From a virus: a stretch of DNA of 38,809 nt. Numbering within the stretch: the first letter of the stretch is position 1; each line of letters starts with the position of its first letter. Shown here piece after piece: positions 16,206 through 25,084 of the stretch. The DNA is taken from positions 1 through 38,809 of IMG/VR virus record IMGVR_UViG_3300022657_000051, one strand, 5' to 3'. Made by a program: the position numbers and the translations under genes. The notes beneath the pieces were generated by a model that did no database searches, was not told the origin of the DNA, and saw only the letters and a program-made list of their open reading frames with translations.

Positions 16206-16541
16206 CTACCGGTGGTAGGTGTAGTCAACGCTTACCCGGTACAGCCGGGCCTGTTCTTCAAAATCTGAGAGCCCCATGCGCACATCGGCGACGGTGCTCT
16301 TGTCTGCCAAGAGTGCATCCAAGACTTGGTCTTGAAGCAACAAGGCCTCTTGATACGTTCTGGCATAGGTGTCGACCTGCACGCGCACGCGCTGCAAGCC
16401 GTGAGGACCATCTATGCCGAAGATATGTTCTTGCACGATGGGCGTATAGACGATGGCTGGGTACTGTGCGTCTTGAGCGGCGACAAGCGCATAGACCTCG
16501 CCAGCCGCCAAATCCTTGATGGCGTTGTAGAAGTCCTGCAT
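16206..16541 (-). CDS. Tail completion/terminator protein (DUF3168-like)
   Basis: A 111-aa protein with the DUF3168/gp17-like pattern (YPAIVYTPIVQEHIFGIDGP, QVDTYARTYQEALLLQDQVL). Members cap the tail tube or join it to the head. It lies between the HK97 gp10-like protein and the tube protein, the usual place of the tail terminator. Confidence 0.83.
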   Translation of the reverse strand: MQDFYNAIKDLAAGEVYALVAAQDAQYPAIVYTPIVQEHIFGIDGPHGLQRVRVQVDTYARTYQEALLLQDQVLDALLADKSTVADVRMGLSDFEEQARLYRVSVDYTYHR

Positions 16542-16543
16542 GA

Positions 16544-17032
16544 TTACTTTCTGTTGAGCGCTTTGGCCTCAAGTTCGATGCGGTCTGACAGGCGGTCTTT
16601 CATTGCTTGGACAGCTTCGCGACGCTTGGCCTCAAGGGCTGGTCGAAGGAAAGGCTGTGCTCTCATCTTTCGCGTGCCGAATTCCAGAAATCTCCAGTAC
16701 CAGGCATCCTGCGAAAGGGTGCCTTTCTTGCCTTGCTTGCGGTACTTTTTTCCATGACGCACGGTCACAAAGAATGTCTGTCGGGTCAGGGTTGAAAGCT
16801 CAGGGATGTGTTTCATGATCACTGAGCGCTTGAGCGTTCCCGGTGGAGGCTGATTGGGTCCCAGCGACTGAGCCGCCCTGGGAGCACGAAGTCTTGCCTC
16901 GTCGCGGATGACTTTTGCTCCAGCGTACACGGACACTCGTAACCCGTTCTTTGCAACTCGATCAGGTAGCTCGCGGAGTGCCTTGGCCAACTCGGCTAGC
17001 CCTTCGACTTTGACCGTTTCATGCTTAGCCAT
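16544..17032 (-). CDS. HK97 gp10-like head-tail/tail completion protein
   Basis: A 162-aa protein with the HK97 gp10 family look: VKVEGLAELAKALRELPDRV near the N-terminus, GAKVIRDEARLRAPR (about 38-52), YWRFLEFGTRKMRAQPFLRP (about 111-130) and a basic helical end. The ATG at 17032 gives an 8-nt overlap with the preceding gene; the longer frame to 17221 would add residues that are the shadow of that gene. It takes part in joining head and tail. Confidence 0.87.
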   Translation of the reverse strand: MAKHETVKVEGLAELAKALRELPDRVAKNGLRVSVYAGAKVIRDEARLRAPRAAQSLGPNQPPPGTLKRSVIMKHIPELSTLTRQTFFVTVRHGKKYRKQGKKGTLSQDAWYWRFLEFGTRKMRAQPFLRPALEAKRREAVQAMKDRLSDRIELEAKALNRK

Positions 17033-17375
17033 CGTCAAGCCCTTCCGACGCCAGCAGGATGATCTGCGTGCGCTTTTCATCCTCATTGAGTGCCGAATGA
17101 ATGTTGAAGATCCGTGCCTTGTAAAGCACTCGCATCTGAGCCACCTGTTGCGGGTTGTCAAACAAGCTCTGGTACCGGACGATGATCTGATGCGATAACT
17201 CCGCTGAGATCCGGTTGGCAATTACGGCTTCTTTTCCAGACAGCGGCTGGATGTCCGCCCACACAGTCGCAACATCAAGCCAGGATCTGCATGGTGCCCC
17301 GACACTATCTTTGATGGTGCTGGGGCGCTGGATTTTGATGCGCCGTGTGAGCATGCCTGCGCTGATTGGGTTCAT
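17025..17375 (-). CDS. Head closure (stopper) protein, SPP1 gp16-like
   Basis: A 116-aa phage head-tail joining protein (PF05521 type). It has LTRRIKIQRPSTIKDSVGAP near the N-terminus and VWADIQPLSGKEAVIANRIS (about 37-56). This family plugs the connector after DNA packaging. The start overlaps the preceding connector gene by 4 nt, and the order connector-stopper-gp10-terminator is standard. Confidence 0.88.
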   Translation of the reverse strand: MNPISAGMLTRRIKIQRPSTIKDSVGAPCRSWLDVATVWADIQPLSGKEAVIANRISAELSHQIIVRYQSLFDNPQQVAQMRVLYKARIFNIHSALNEDEKRTQIILLASEGLDDG

Positions 17376-17995
17376 ATGAAGGAAACCTTGAAAGGGTCAA
17401 GCAACCCATCTACAAAAGGCAAGGGCTCAATACGTCCACGAGAGAGTGCAGCCACTTCCTCTCGATGCGCATACAGGCTGCCAACTCTGAGCTTGATCCA
17501 GCTCTTAATCCCCTCGGGAACCGATGCCGCCGTCCCGTATCCAGCGTCGAAGGTGACGGATACCGCGCCAATTTGAGGAAGAGCAATCGGCCAGATCTGA
17601 CCGAACACAGGTGTGATCCTCGCTGGTTCACAAGCTGTGTCGACCGTGTAATTACTCGCAGGCATGGACTGGAGTACGCTTGCCATGTCGAGGTAGTTAA
17701 TGGACACCACGTTCAAGACGGGTGACTTTTGGATGAGGATGGCATGCCCAGGCAATGAGAAAGACTGTCCAGCGGGCACGCCCATGAGGCTTGGTCCAGG
17801 AAAGCTATCCATAACCAGTTTCCATCGTGCAGACATCAACTGCCTGTTGGTGATGGTCTCTGCTGCTTGTCTTGCTGCAGCGATCAATGCTTGGATCAAC
17901 CCATCGTCATCATCGAAATCCACCCGCAGATGAGTCTTTGCCTCTTGAAGAGAGACGGGCTCGCCTGCGGGAGGGGTGATCAATTGCATAGGCAT
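17372..17995 (-). CDS. Head-tail connector, phiE125 gp8 / HK97 gp6-like
   Basis: A 207-aa adaptor that binds the portal and starts the head-tail interface. The N-terminal motif PVSLQEAKTHLRVDFDDDDG, then LIQALIAAARQAAE, is the hallmark of the gp6-like/phiE125 gp8 family, and the C-terminal half has LPQIGAVSVTFDAGYG and PEGIKSWIKLRVG. GGGGAG lies nine bases before the ATG at 17995. Confidence 0.88.
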   Translation of the reverse strand: MPMQLITPPAGEPVSLQEAKTHLRVDFDDDDGLIQALIAAARQAAETITNRQLMSARWKLVMDSFPGPSLMGVPAGQSFSLPGHAILIQKSPVLNVVSINYLDMASVLQSMPASNYTVDTACEPARITPVFGQIWPIALPQIGAVSVTFDAGYGTAASVPEGIKSWIKLRVGSLYAHREEVAALSRGRIEPLPFVDGLLDPFKVSFI

Positions 17996-18016
17996 GCGAT
18001 TGGTCTCCCCTCAGGA

Positions 18017-18466
18017 TTAGACGACTTGCGCGACTGCAGCCTGATTGCTTGCATCACCCGGTGCGAACCGGGGATTGAATCCGAGCAGCTGCGCAGAAGT
18101 CAGGCTGGCGGCAACGCCCACAGTCACCGAGAGGCGAACGTAGGCATAACCGTTTGTGACATCTAAATCCTCAGGACGCAGATTGATGATGGCCTGCTTT
18201 GCAGAGCCACTACCGGCCTGAGTCAGTTGAGTGATGGTCTTTCCAGTTATATCCTTAGCTCCGGTGCCGGAAGCATCCGTTGCCTGCTGAATCTTCGCGT
18301 CGAGCGTGGCACCAGTGCCAAGGACACCGCTTTGAATCAGCGCTAGCAGGTTGTGATGATTGCCTGCAGAGACCCAACCTGTCGTTGCAGTGCCCGCAGC
18401 TTGACTGACGGGGTCGAGGGTGGCCAGAACCGAAAACAGTTCGCTGCCTTTTGCATTGGGAAACAT
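18017..18466 (-). CDS. Putative head decoration or capsid-associated protein
   Basis: A 149-aa protein between the major capsid gene and the first connector. It is rich in Ala, Gly and Thr and holds AIINLRPEDLDVTNGYAYVR and LSVTVGVAASLTSAQLLGFN, an NPRF motif and no enzyme signature. In HK97-like phages this slot often holds a capsid-associated or decoration protein. AAGGAG lies seven bases before the ATG. The role is inferred from position and composition. Confidence 0.6.
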   Translation of the reverse strand: MFPNAKGSELFSVLATLDPVSQAAGTATTGWVSAGNHHNLLALIQSGVLGTGATLDAKIQQATDASGTGAKDITGKTITQLTQAGSGSAKQAIINLRPEDLDVTNGYAYVRLSVTVGVAASLTSAQLLGFNPRFAPGDASNQAAVAQVV

Positions 18467-18495
18467 CAGAGTTCTCCTTATGGTTCAGGCGACGA

Positions 18496-19812
18496 TCAAC
18501 GTGCGCCAAGTTGGACAAAGGGCGACATGGTCGTGCTGCCCTTAGCGGGGGAGATCGGCGCAGCGATCTTGGATTGGCCATCCATGCGGAATGTCGTGCG
18601 AAATGCAGTGAGATCCGCATCGAAATACAGGTGCATGGAAGTTGCTGTTTGCATGCCACCTGCCTTGGTGATCGTCTGGTAGTAAGACAGATCAGCCAGC
18701 AACACATCGCCCGCAGCGGAGAAAGTGTTGGCGTGCTGAGAGACAAATACAGGACGACCGAGCAAGGTGCCGTAGGGCGAGACCTGAATGCCTCCCGGAT
18801 TCATGCCAGTAGGCAGGTAGATCGGGTAGTTGCCCAAGGTGAGGGTGAACAGTGCAGGCAGCACATCGTTGTTCACGATCCAGACGGCCTTGCCAAATGA
18901 GCCGGGTGGCAGGCGCGAGATCATCTTGGCCAGGTTCTGCGCCAAGAGGGTCTGCGTGGTCTGTCCCGATTCCTTGGCCACTGTCACCGTGGTGGCGTTG
19001 GTCATGCAACCCACCGGCAGGCCCGTGCCCGAGCCGAACAGAATCGACTCGTTGGTCTTCCAGCGAATGGAGGTAGCGATCTTGTCGGGCAGGTAGGTGG
19101 ACAGCGCATTGGTGTCGTCCAACAGCTCATCAGTCACAGGCACGAGCGCCATCAGCTTTTTAAGGCGCAGGGTCGACAGGCCCAGCACTGGTTTGGTGCC
19201 AATCGCCGAAGTTGCCTCACCTTGCCAATAGGCCCGGATGCCGTTGGTACCCCAAGGCGTGGTCTCATCCTTGGGAAACGCCATCGTGTTGCCTGTGATT
19301 TCCACGTTGTCGGTCATAGGCAAGAGGGAGTCCTCGCCCAGCGACAGCTGGAAAATCTCTTGTGCGAACTGAGGAGGAACCAAGAAGCCGCCATCTTGGG
19401 CAGAACCTTCGTTGCCGAAGGAGCTCGGAGCCACGGCACCTCGGTTCATGCCGATGAGTAGACGCTCATCAATCGAGGCACCAGGATTTTGTGCATGGCG
19501 GACAGTTTTAAGGAATTCGCCAACGCTCTTGAAGCCATGCTTGAGGTCTGCGGCTGCGTTATCCATAACTGTGATCACAGAAGCATGGGGCAGTTGAGCC
19601 GTGTAGTTCATCTGCGCTTCTTCTGAGATCAAGGCCGCCTCTCGATCGATAGCAGCAGAAGTTGCCTCGATCTTTGATTTCAGGGCTTCAAAAGCACTGA
19701 TTTCTTCCTCATTCATGTCACGCTGCTCAGCGGCAGCGATGTCGGTTAGGGATCGAGCGTCCTTGACCAGGGTTGCTTTGCGAGACTGAAGCTCGCGGAG
19801 TTGCTTACTCAT
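18496..19812 (-). CDS. Major capsid protein, HK97 fold
   Basis: A 438-aa capsid protein. The N-terminal 80-100 residues form a charged helical delta-domain (MSKQLRELQSRKATLVKDA and on), which acts as built-in scaffold and is probably removed by the S49 protease. The rest shows HK97-fold signatures such as GGFLVPPQFAQEIFQLSLGE (about 142-161), NTMAFPKDETTPWGTNG and FGSGTGLPVGCM (about 260-271). The ATG at 19812 has GGAGA eight bases upstream; the longer frame to 19911 starts inside the terminator hairpin region and is rejected. Confidence 0.94.
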   Translation of the reverse strand: MSKQLRELQSRKATLVKDARSLTDIAAAEQRDMNEEEISAFEALKSKIEATSAAIDREAALISEEAQMNYTAQLPHASVITVMDNAAADLKHGFKSVGEFLKTVRHAQNPGASIDERLLIGMNRGAVAPSSFGNEGSAQDGGFLVPPQFAQEIFQLSLGEDSLLPMTDNVEITGNTMAFPKDETTPWGTNGIRAYWQGEATSAIGTKPVLGLSTLRLKKLMALVPVTDELLDDTNALSTYLPDKIATSIRWKTNESILFGSGTGLPVGCMTNATTVTVAKESGQTTQTLLAQNLAKMISRLPPGSFGKAVWIVNNDVLPALFTLTLGNYPIYLPTGMNPGGIQVSPYGTLLGRPVFVSQHANTFSAAGDVLLADLSYYQTITKAGGMQTATSMHLYFDADLTAFRTTFRMDGQSKIAAPISPAKGSTTMSPFVQLGAR

Positions 19813-19832
19813 GGATTGGTTCTCCAGAAATG

Positions 19833-19865
19833 AAAAAACCGCCTGGTCGAAATGACTCAAGGCGG
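19833..19865 (-). terminator. Intrinsic terminator before the capsid gene
   Basis: On the minus strand CCGCCT and AGGCGG form a stem (19860-19865 with 19839-19844), followed at once by six T. It lies only 21 bases before the capsid ATG. It may act as an attenuator or a processing hairpin that stabilises the capsid mRNA. Confidence 0.6.
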
Positions 19866-19900
19866 CGACAGGGTTTGCAACCAACGGGTCGCAGGTGGGC

Positions 19901-19922
19901 GCATCCCTCAACGGAGGGATGC
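19901..19922. repeat. 8-bp inverted repeat between protease and capsid genes
   Basis: GCATCCCT and AGGGATGC form a perfect stem with a 6-base loop. It has no T-run on the minus strand. Together with the neighbouring terminator it makes the leader of the capsid gene a double hairpin, perhaps an RNA processing or stability element. Confidence 0.5.
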
Positions 19923-19939
19923 AATAAATATGAAATGAA

Positions 19940-20866
19940 TCAGATCAAGGCGAGTGCGTCTCGCGCTTGCTTCAATCGCGATTGACCGCGTGGCACAGAG
20001 GTCTTGATGCTGGACTGCATCTTGGCAAGGACTTCATCGAAGGTTGAAATTCCATCGACCATATTCATTGCTAAAGCTGCATCAGCGCCAAGCACGCGAC
20101 CTTCTCCCATTCCATCTCTGACATCGCTGATCGAGACTCCTCTTCCAACGGCAACTGCTTCAACGAATGCGTTGTAGTAGTCGTCCACACGGGATTGCAT
20201 GAAGGCCTGTGCCTGCTCGTCGAGCGGAAAGTACGGGTTGCCTTCGACCTTGAATTTGCCCGCTGAAATCAGGGTGGGCTTGACCCCTTCTTCTTCCAGA
20301 GCCTTCGAATAATCGAAGTGTGCTTGCCACACACCGATTGAGCCCACCTCGCCACCCGGGGTGACGTAGAACTCGCTGGCCGAACAGCCAATCCAATAAG
20401 CAGCAGACGCCGCCAGGCTGTTGGCCACGGCAATGACCGGCTTTTGGGCGCGGGCCTTGACGATTTCGCTGGCCAGCTCACTGACTCCATAGACACTGCC
20501 ACCAGGGCTGTCGATGTCGATCAGGATCTGGCCGACAGTGTCATCGGTCAACATCTGGCGCAGGACCGAAGTGAACTGCTGGGTGCTGGTGCTGCCCGGC
20601 CCGGAAATGTCATCGACCATGTTGCCGCGCTGCGTCACCACCCCGTACAGGGGTAGCACCGCGATGCCCGTGCCCGTGCTGGCGGCTGCCAATTGTTTTC
20701 GGGTGTCACGGATCAGACGATCGGTGTTGACCTGAAACAGGGTCTCGTCGTTGGGCGGCTCGCCAGCAGACCAGCGCGTCAGGATGCCGGACATGGCCTG
20801 CAAACGCTCGGGCATCAGCGCCCATGGCGTGGTCAGGAATTCGGAGAGCAGAAGTTGTTTGTTCAT
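19940..20866 (-). CDS. Prohead protease, S49 family (SppA/lambda gpC-like)
   Basis: A 308-aa ClpP-fold serine protease that matures the procapsid. DIDSPGGSVYGVSEL lies at 118-131. The nucleophile is probably S154 in the segment NSLAASAAYWIG, and the general base is K204 in SAGKFKVEGNPY (202-212), the Ser-Lys dyad of S49 peptidases. A short C-terminal part (after about 270) could be a remnant scaffold region. The start overlaps the portal stop by 4 nt. There is no separate scaffold gene. Confidence 0.92.
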   Translation of the reverse strand: MNKQLLLSEFLTTPWALMPERLQAMSGILTRWSAGEPPNDETLFQVNTDRLIRDTRKQLAAASTGTGIAVLPLYGVVTQRGNMVDDISGPGSTSTQQFTSVLRQMLTDDTVGQILIDIDSPGGSVYGVSELASEIVKARAQKPVIAVANSLAASAAYWIGCSASEFYVTPGGEVGSIGVWQAHFDYSKALEEEGVKPTLISAGKFKVEGNPYFPLDEQAQAFMQSRVDDYYNAFVEAVAVGRGVSISDVRDGMGEGRVLGADAALAMNMVDGISTFDEVLAKMQSSIKTSVPRGQSRLKQARDALALI

Positions 20867-22347
20867 GTGTTCATTCCAAGTTGAATCAGGGAAGTAGCCA
20901 GTGCGTTTTCCTCAAAGGGCTGTGTTTGCTGTTGCGCCCAGGTACGCACATGGCTCTCATTGAGCCCAAAGGCCTGGGAGATCAGATGGATCTCATTGGT
21001 ATCAAGGGCGCCTTTGCGTGCAATTCGCCTGCCCAATCGGCTTGCGTTTGACTGCACCAGCTTGCGAAAGCGCATGCTCATCTCCTGATCACCAGAGGGT
21101 GCATCGTTCTCGTTGGGCTCTGAGTCGTTGGGTTCGTTTTCCTGCTCGACCTCTTCGGCGTCCTCTTCTTCCACCATGTTCAGCGGGCGAAGGGGTTGGT
21201 CTAAGCCTTGCAGCGGGTTGAGGTTTTCTGCAATCCGTGCCACGTTGCGGGTGAGCCAGCCGTTTTGGATACCGCTTTGGTAGTAGGCTGAGCGGCTGGC
21301 CGCATCCCCGCGCATCAGGTTGGCAAAGTCGAACTCGACTTCCAGTTGGTCACCATCGAGCATGAGGTCCGACTCGATCGAGGCCTCCCAGCGCTCGGCC
21401 CAAGGCGTCATGGTGTGCATGACGAATTCCAGGCTCTGCTGCTCGATGTTCGAGAATGTCGCTCGATCCAAGTCCGCGATCATGTGTGGAGGCACCCGGA
21501 ACAGCCGGGCGATATCCGTGATCTGGAACTTGCGCAGCTCCAGGAACTGTGCGTCCTTGTTCGTGACCCCCACCTCATGGAACTTCATGCCGTTTTCCAG
21601 CACCAGGACTTTGCCCCGGTTGGAGCCGGACTGCGCCGCCTGGTAAGAATCCCTGAACACCCGCTTGGCCTCAGGGTCCTTGAAGGTGCCGGGAAATTCG
21701 ATCCAGCCGCCCGTGGGTTTGGCGTCGTTCGTGAAGAACCTCGCCCCGTAGTCCTGAGCGGCCAGGGCCATGCCCAGACTCTCGCGGGCCAACTCGATGG
21801 GGCTCATGCCCATCAGACCGTCCGAGGACAGGCCGCGCAGGTGCCAGATCTGCCCGCGTGGGAATACGGTTTCATCCCCGTTTTGCATCCGAACCCGGTA
21901 TCGAAAGTCCCCGCTGTCCATCACCTCCATGCGCACCCGGTCTGGGTGAATCGGCATGAGCTCGGTGATTTCTCCCTTGGGGTTGGCGATGATCTGGCAG
22001 AAAGCATTGCCTCGCAAAGCCAGGTGCCCCTGCAGCATCTCTCGCCACTCGAATGGGTTCTGGAACCGGTTGGGCTTGCGGGCCAGAAGGCCGTAGAGCC
22101 AGTGATCGATCACCCGATCCTTGCCTCCGTCCTTGCGCTGGCGGTAAACCACCACCGGAAGAGATGCCATGGTCTCCGACAGGATGCGCACACAGGCATA
22201 CACCGCCGCGAGCCGCAACGCCCCGTCAGGCGAGACGCGCATGCCTGAGGCGCTGCGCACCGACACCGGTTCAAAGAAGAAGTCTCCCCAAGGGGATCGG
22301 TCACTGCTCGAGGCTCTGAATCGATCGATGAATGTGAAAAGTCCCAT
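20863..22347 (-). CDS. Portal protein, HK97 family
   Basis: A 494-aa portal that forms the 12-mer DNA gate of the head. Family signs are RLAAVYACVRILSETMASLP (about 45-64), HLALRGNAFCQIIANPKGEI and LMGMSPIELARESLGMALAAQ (about 177-197), and IARLFRVPPHMIADLDRATF (about 286-305). A Glu/Asp/Asn-rich acidic linker near 400-435 precedes a basic C-terminal segment, longer than in HK97. It is four bases downstream of the large terminase stop. Confidence 0.94.
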   Translation of the reverse strand: MGLFTFIDRFRASSSDRSPWGDFFFEPVSVRSASGMRVSPDGALRLAAVYACVRILSETMASLPVVVYRQRKDGGKDRVIDHWLYGLLARKPNRFQNPFEWREMLQGHLALRGNAFCQIIANPKGEITELMPIHPDRVRMEVMDSGDFRYRVRMQNGDETVFPRGQIWHLRGLSSDGLMGMSPIELARESLGMALAAQDYGARFFTNDAKPTGGWIEFPGTFKDPEAKRVFRDSYQAAQSGSNRGKVLVLENGMKFHEVGVTNKDAQFLELRKFQITDIARLFRVPPHMIADLDRATFSNIEQQSLEFVMHTMTPWAERWEASIESDLMLDGDQLEVEFDFANLMRGDAASRSAYYQSGIQNGWLTRNVARIAENLNPLQGLDQPLRPLNMVEEEDAEEVEQENEPNDSEPNENDAPSGDQEMSMRFRKLVQSNASRLGRRIARKGALDTNEIHLISQAFGLNESHVRTWAQQQTQPFEENALATSLIQLGMNT

Positions 22348-22351
22348 TGCC

Positions 22352-24070
22352 TCAGAGCACCATCAACTCATAGTCGGATCCGAGCACCACCGAGTCCCCC
22401 GGTTTGATCGCCCTTGAGAGAGCCATGATCAGTGCAACGATACCGTCTATCTTGTTTTCTGCTCGCTCCTTGCGTGGATAGATGTTGTCTTTGACGTCCA
22501 GATGCGCCACCACGTTGCTGGCCATCCAGGCCAATACCGGGTCGCCGTCATGGACGAGCTTCTTTTGCAGGACCAAGGCTTCAAGCGTCTTCATCGGTTC
22601 GCTGAAATTCAGCACCGTGGGGCGCACCTCGATCATGGGCAGGCCCTCGGCCAGCATCCGGGTCGAGAGCTGCGTGGCCTGGAATGGGTCGAAGGCCACC
22701 GCTTGAATCTCGTAACGGGTTGCCATGTCCAGCAAATCCGACTCGATCCAGCCAAAGTCGATTACGTTGCCCGGGGTGACGATGAGCCGCCCCGAATGCA
22801 TCCAGCCGCCGTACTGGCTGTTGCCTGCGCCGTTGACCGTGTCCTCGGGCAGGTAGTACTTGCCAAAGGTCACGTAGGCGTCCGAAATCTCAGGATGCCG
22901 GAACACCGCTACCAAGGCAGCAATGTCAGTCTTACTGGCCAGGTCCAGGCCAATCCAGCAGGGCTGGTCTTCGAATTGCTCAATGAAAATCTCGTGCTCG
23001 GTACAGGCATCCCAGTAACGCATGTCCATCCAGGCCGTGTCGGCGTTCACCCATTCATTGAGGTGTTTGGTCTTGAAGTTGTTGACGGCGCTGGGCAGTT
23101 GCATGGCTTTGGCCTGCAGCGGCCCGAGCACCTCGGACCTCACCGAAATGCCCCAGTTGGGGTTGGCCTTGATGAGTGATTCTTCAGTTGTCCAGTCATC
23201 CCCATCATCAAGCCCGTAGATGATCCCGAACTGGGTGTCATCCTCGAAGACGCCATCAAGCAGCTTGGTCACGAAGGAGCGGACCTCGTAGCAGATGCCA
23301 GCGCGGTTGCTACCCGCCGTGGTGATGACCCACAAGAGCGAGTTGTCCCGCTTGCCGGTTCCGGTTTCGACCACGTCGTACACCGTACGGGTCTTGTGCG
23401 CATGCAGTTCGTCGATGCAACCAAAGTGAATGTTCAGACCGTCCAGCGTGGAGCCCTCGGCTGAGAGTGCTTCAAACTTTGACCCAGACGACAACACGTT
23501 CATGTTGTGCGCCCCGACGTTTACCGAAAACCGGTTGCGAAACCCCGGGCTGCGGCGCGCCATGGTCTGGGCATCACCAAACACGATGCGAGCCTGGTCA
23601 CGGGTGGTGGCCAGCGAATACACCTCGGCACCTCCCTCACCATCGGCAGCCAACATGTACAGGCCTACCGCAGACGACAGGGTGGACTTGGCATTGCCTC
23701 GTGGAACCTCGATGTATGAGCGGCGAAAGCGTCGCGTCCCATCGGCCTTGACCCATCCGAAAACCGTCGTGAGGATGAACACCTGCCACGGCTCCAGCGT
23801 GATGGGCTCTCCCGCAAGCGGCCCCTTGACGTGCGGCAGCCGCTCAATAAAAGCGCACAGATTGTCCGCCGGGTAGTAGGTCTTGCCGCTCCTGCTTGTG
23901 AGCTTGGGATTGAACCGGTAGGGACTGGTCTTGCCCTTGTACTTCTTCAGATCACTGAGCTGCCTCTGGCAGGCCGCCTTGACCCACTTGCACGCGAGAA
24001 TCTCTCCGGCCACGACCCTCTCTGCGTACATCTTGGCAATGTCCGCATAAGAATTACGACCTGATTGCAT
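22352..24070 (-). CDS. Terminase large subunit (HK97-type)
   Basis: A 572-aa DNA-packaging motor. The ATPase part has a Walker A-like PRGNAKST (123-130) and Walker B FGCIDE (216-221). The nuclease part has acidic residues in WIGLDLASKTD (about 381-391) and VAFDPF (about 463-468). The N-terminus (SYADIAKMYAERVVAGEILA) matches the family start. No strong ribosome site precedes the ATG. The gene is cut off from the small subunit by 3 kb of foreign-looking DNA, so its transcription must come from read-through or from a promoter I could not identify. Confidence 0.95.
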   Translation of the reverse strand: MQSGRNSYADIAKMYAERVVAGEILACKWVKAACQRQLSDLKKYKGKTSPYRFNPKLTSRSGKTYYPADNLCAFIERLPHVKGPLAGEPITLEPWQVFILTTVFGWVKADGTRRFRRSYIEVPRGNAKSTLSSAVGLYMLAADGEGGAEVYSLATTRDQARIVFGDAQTMARRSPGFRNRFSVNVGAHNMNVLSSGSKFEALSAEGSTLDGLNIHFGCIDELHAHKTRTVYDVVETGTGKRDNSLLWVITTAGSNRAGICYEVRSFVTKLLDGVFEDDTQFGIIYGLDDGDDWTTEESLIKANPNWGISVRSEVLGPLQAKAMQLPSAVNNFKTKHLNEWVNADTAWMDMRYWDACTEHEIFIEQFEDQPCWIGLDLASKTDIAALVAVFRHPEISDAYVTFGKYYLPEDTVNGAGNSQYGGWMHSGRLIVTPGNVIDFGWIESDLLDMATRYEIQAVAFDPFQATQLSTRMLAEGLPMIEVRPTVLNFSEPMKTLEALVLQKKLVHDGDPVLAWMASNVVAHLDVKDNIYPRKERAENKIDGIVALIMALSRAIKPGDSVVLGSDYELMVL

Positions 24071-24116
24071 CTGTTTTTAGATCCCATTTTTTGTCTCATG
24101 AAAAACTGAACTACCC

Positions 24117-24146
24117 AGCCTCACACTATTGAGCCGCAGTGAGGCT
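24117..24146. repeat. 8-bp inverted repeat upstream of terL
   Basis: AGCCTCAC and GTGAGGCT form a perfect stem with a 14-base loop in the divergent gap between the large terminase and phasin genes. It could be an operator or a boundary hairpin. The nearest T-run on the minus strand is about ten bases away, so a classical terminator is doubtful. Confidence 0.45.
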
Positions 24147-24239
24147 AGAGAACTGGCTCTAAAGCGATAGGCATTTCATAGTTTCTTCATATTTCGGCCA
24201 TAACATTTACACATTCAAATTTTTTCATTAGGAATGAAC

Positions 24240-24788
24240 ATGCAAAACCACATCAAACCCCAAGTCGAAGCATCATTGAGCGCTGCCTTTGAATTGGCTG
24301 ACCTGTCTTTCTCCCAAGTGGAGCGCCTGACTCAGCTCAGCCTCGAGCAAGCCAAAGTCAACGCTGAGCTGGCCAAAGAGCAACTGCACAGCATCATGGA
24401 TATCAAAGATCCTGCACGCGCTTTGGAGTTGGCTAAGTCCATCTTGGAAGACTCTGCCAAAAATTTGGCAGGCTTTGCTGCCACCGCTTTTGAGTTGACC
24501 CAAGAGTTCCAAGCCGAAACCGCTGCCTTTGCAGAAGGCCACTTTGACCACGCCCACGCTTCGGTGAACAAGGCTTTGGCAGAGAACCTCAAAAACGCTC
24601 CCGCTGGCTCCGAAGCTGCTGTGAGCGCTGTCAAGGCCGCAGTTGACGCTGGCAACAAAGCCCTCGCTGAAGCACGCAAGAACGCCAAAAAGACAGCAGA
24701 GCTGGCCCAAGAAGGCCTGGCTAAGCTTAAAGAGCATGCGCCCAAAGCAGCGGTTAAGAAGCCTGCTCGTCGTTCAACTCGCAGTTAA
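24240..24788 (+). CDS. Phasin family protein (PHA granule-associated)
   Basis: A 182-aa Ala-rich helical protein with the phasin-family layout: FELADLSFSQVERLTQLSLE at the N-terminus, a long amphipathic helix and repeated Ala/Lys/Glu heptads. It ends in a basic tail (AAVKKPARRSTRS) like that of DNA-binding phasins. Phasins coat polyhydroxyalkanoate granules. AGGA lies six bases before this ATG; the ATG at 24234 lies directly on it. The gene is on the opposite strand to the packaging genes and has its own strong terminator, so it looks like an independently expressed cargo gene. The family call is good; PHA binding is not proven. Confidence 0.85.
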   Translation: MQNHIKPQVEASLSAAFELADLSFSQVERLTQLSLEQAKVNAELAKEQLHSIMDIKDPARALELAKSILEDSAKNLAGFAATAFELTQEFQAETAAFAEGHFDHAHASVNKALAENLKNAPAGSEAAVSAVKAAVDAGNKALAEARKNAKKTAELAQEGLAKLKEHAPKAAVKKPARRSTRS

Positions 24789-24808
24789 TTCGGCGCTTGA
24801 ACAACTTA

Positions 24809-24836
24809 AAGGCACCTGCGGGTGCCTTAGTTTTTT
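24809..24836 (+). terminator. Intrinsic terminator of the phasin gene
   Basis: AAGGCACC and GGTGCCTT form a perfect 8-bp stem around a 4-base loop, followed by AG and six T. It ends the phasin transcript 20 bases after the stop codon. Confidence 0.9.
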
Positions 24837-24862
24837 CAAAGTACGTGCTTTAGGAGAGGGGT

Positions 24863-25084
24863 ATGAATTCGCAACCGCCAAGCAACTTGTCAACTAGATC
24901 CTGCCAAGTATGCGCTTTTGCATTGTCATCTGAGAGCTCAGATACGTCTCTTCGCTGTGGGCGCTCATACTATTTGCAACCCGCCAACTCCCGCAAGCAA
25001 GAGCGCATGGACAACTACCCGGTGGTCAATTCAACAGGTGGGTGTGAGCACTGGAGTGCCAAAATCCAGAAAGTGTTGGACTAA
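24863..25084 (+). CDS. Small Cys-containing protein, putative zinc ribbon
   Basis: A 73-aa protein with C14-X2-C17 (CQVC) and two later cysteines (C32 in LRCGRSYY; C61 in GGCEHWSAK), which could bind zinc. The strong site AGGAGAGG lies three to four bases before the ATG. It sits between phasin and UspA on the same strand. The pattern of short Cys protein with MDNYPVV and a CxHW end recalls small host proteins of betaproteobacteria, but I cannot name a family. Confidence 0.6.
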   Translation: MNSQPPSNLSTRSCQVCAFALSSESSDTSLRCGRSYYLQPANSRKQERMDNYPVVNSTGGCEHWSAKIQKVLD

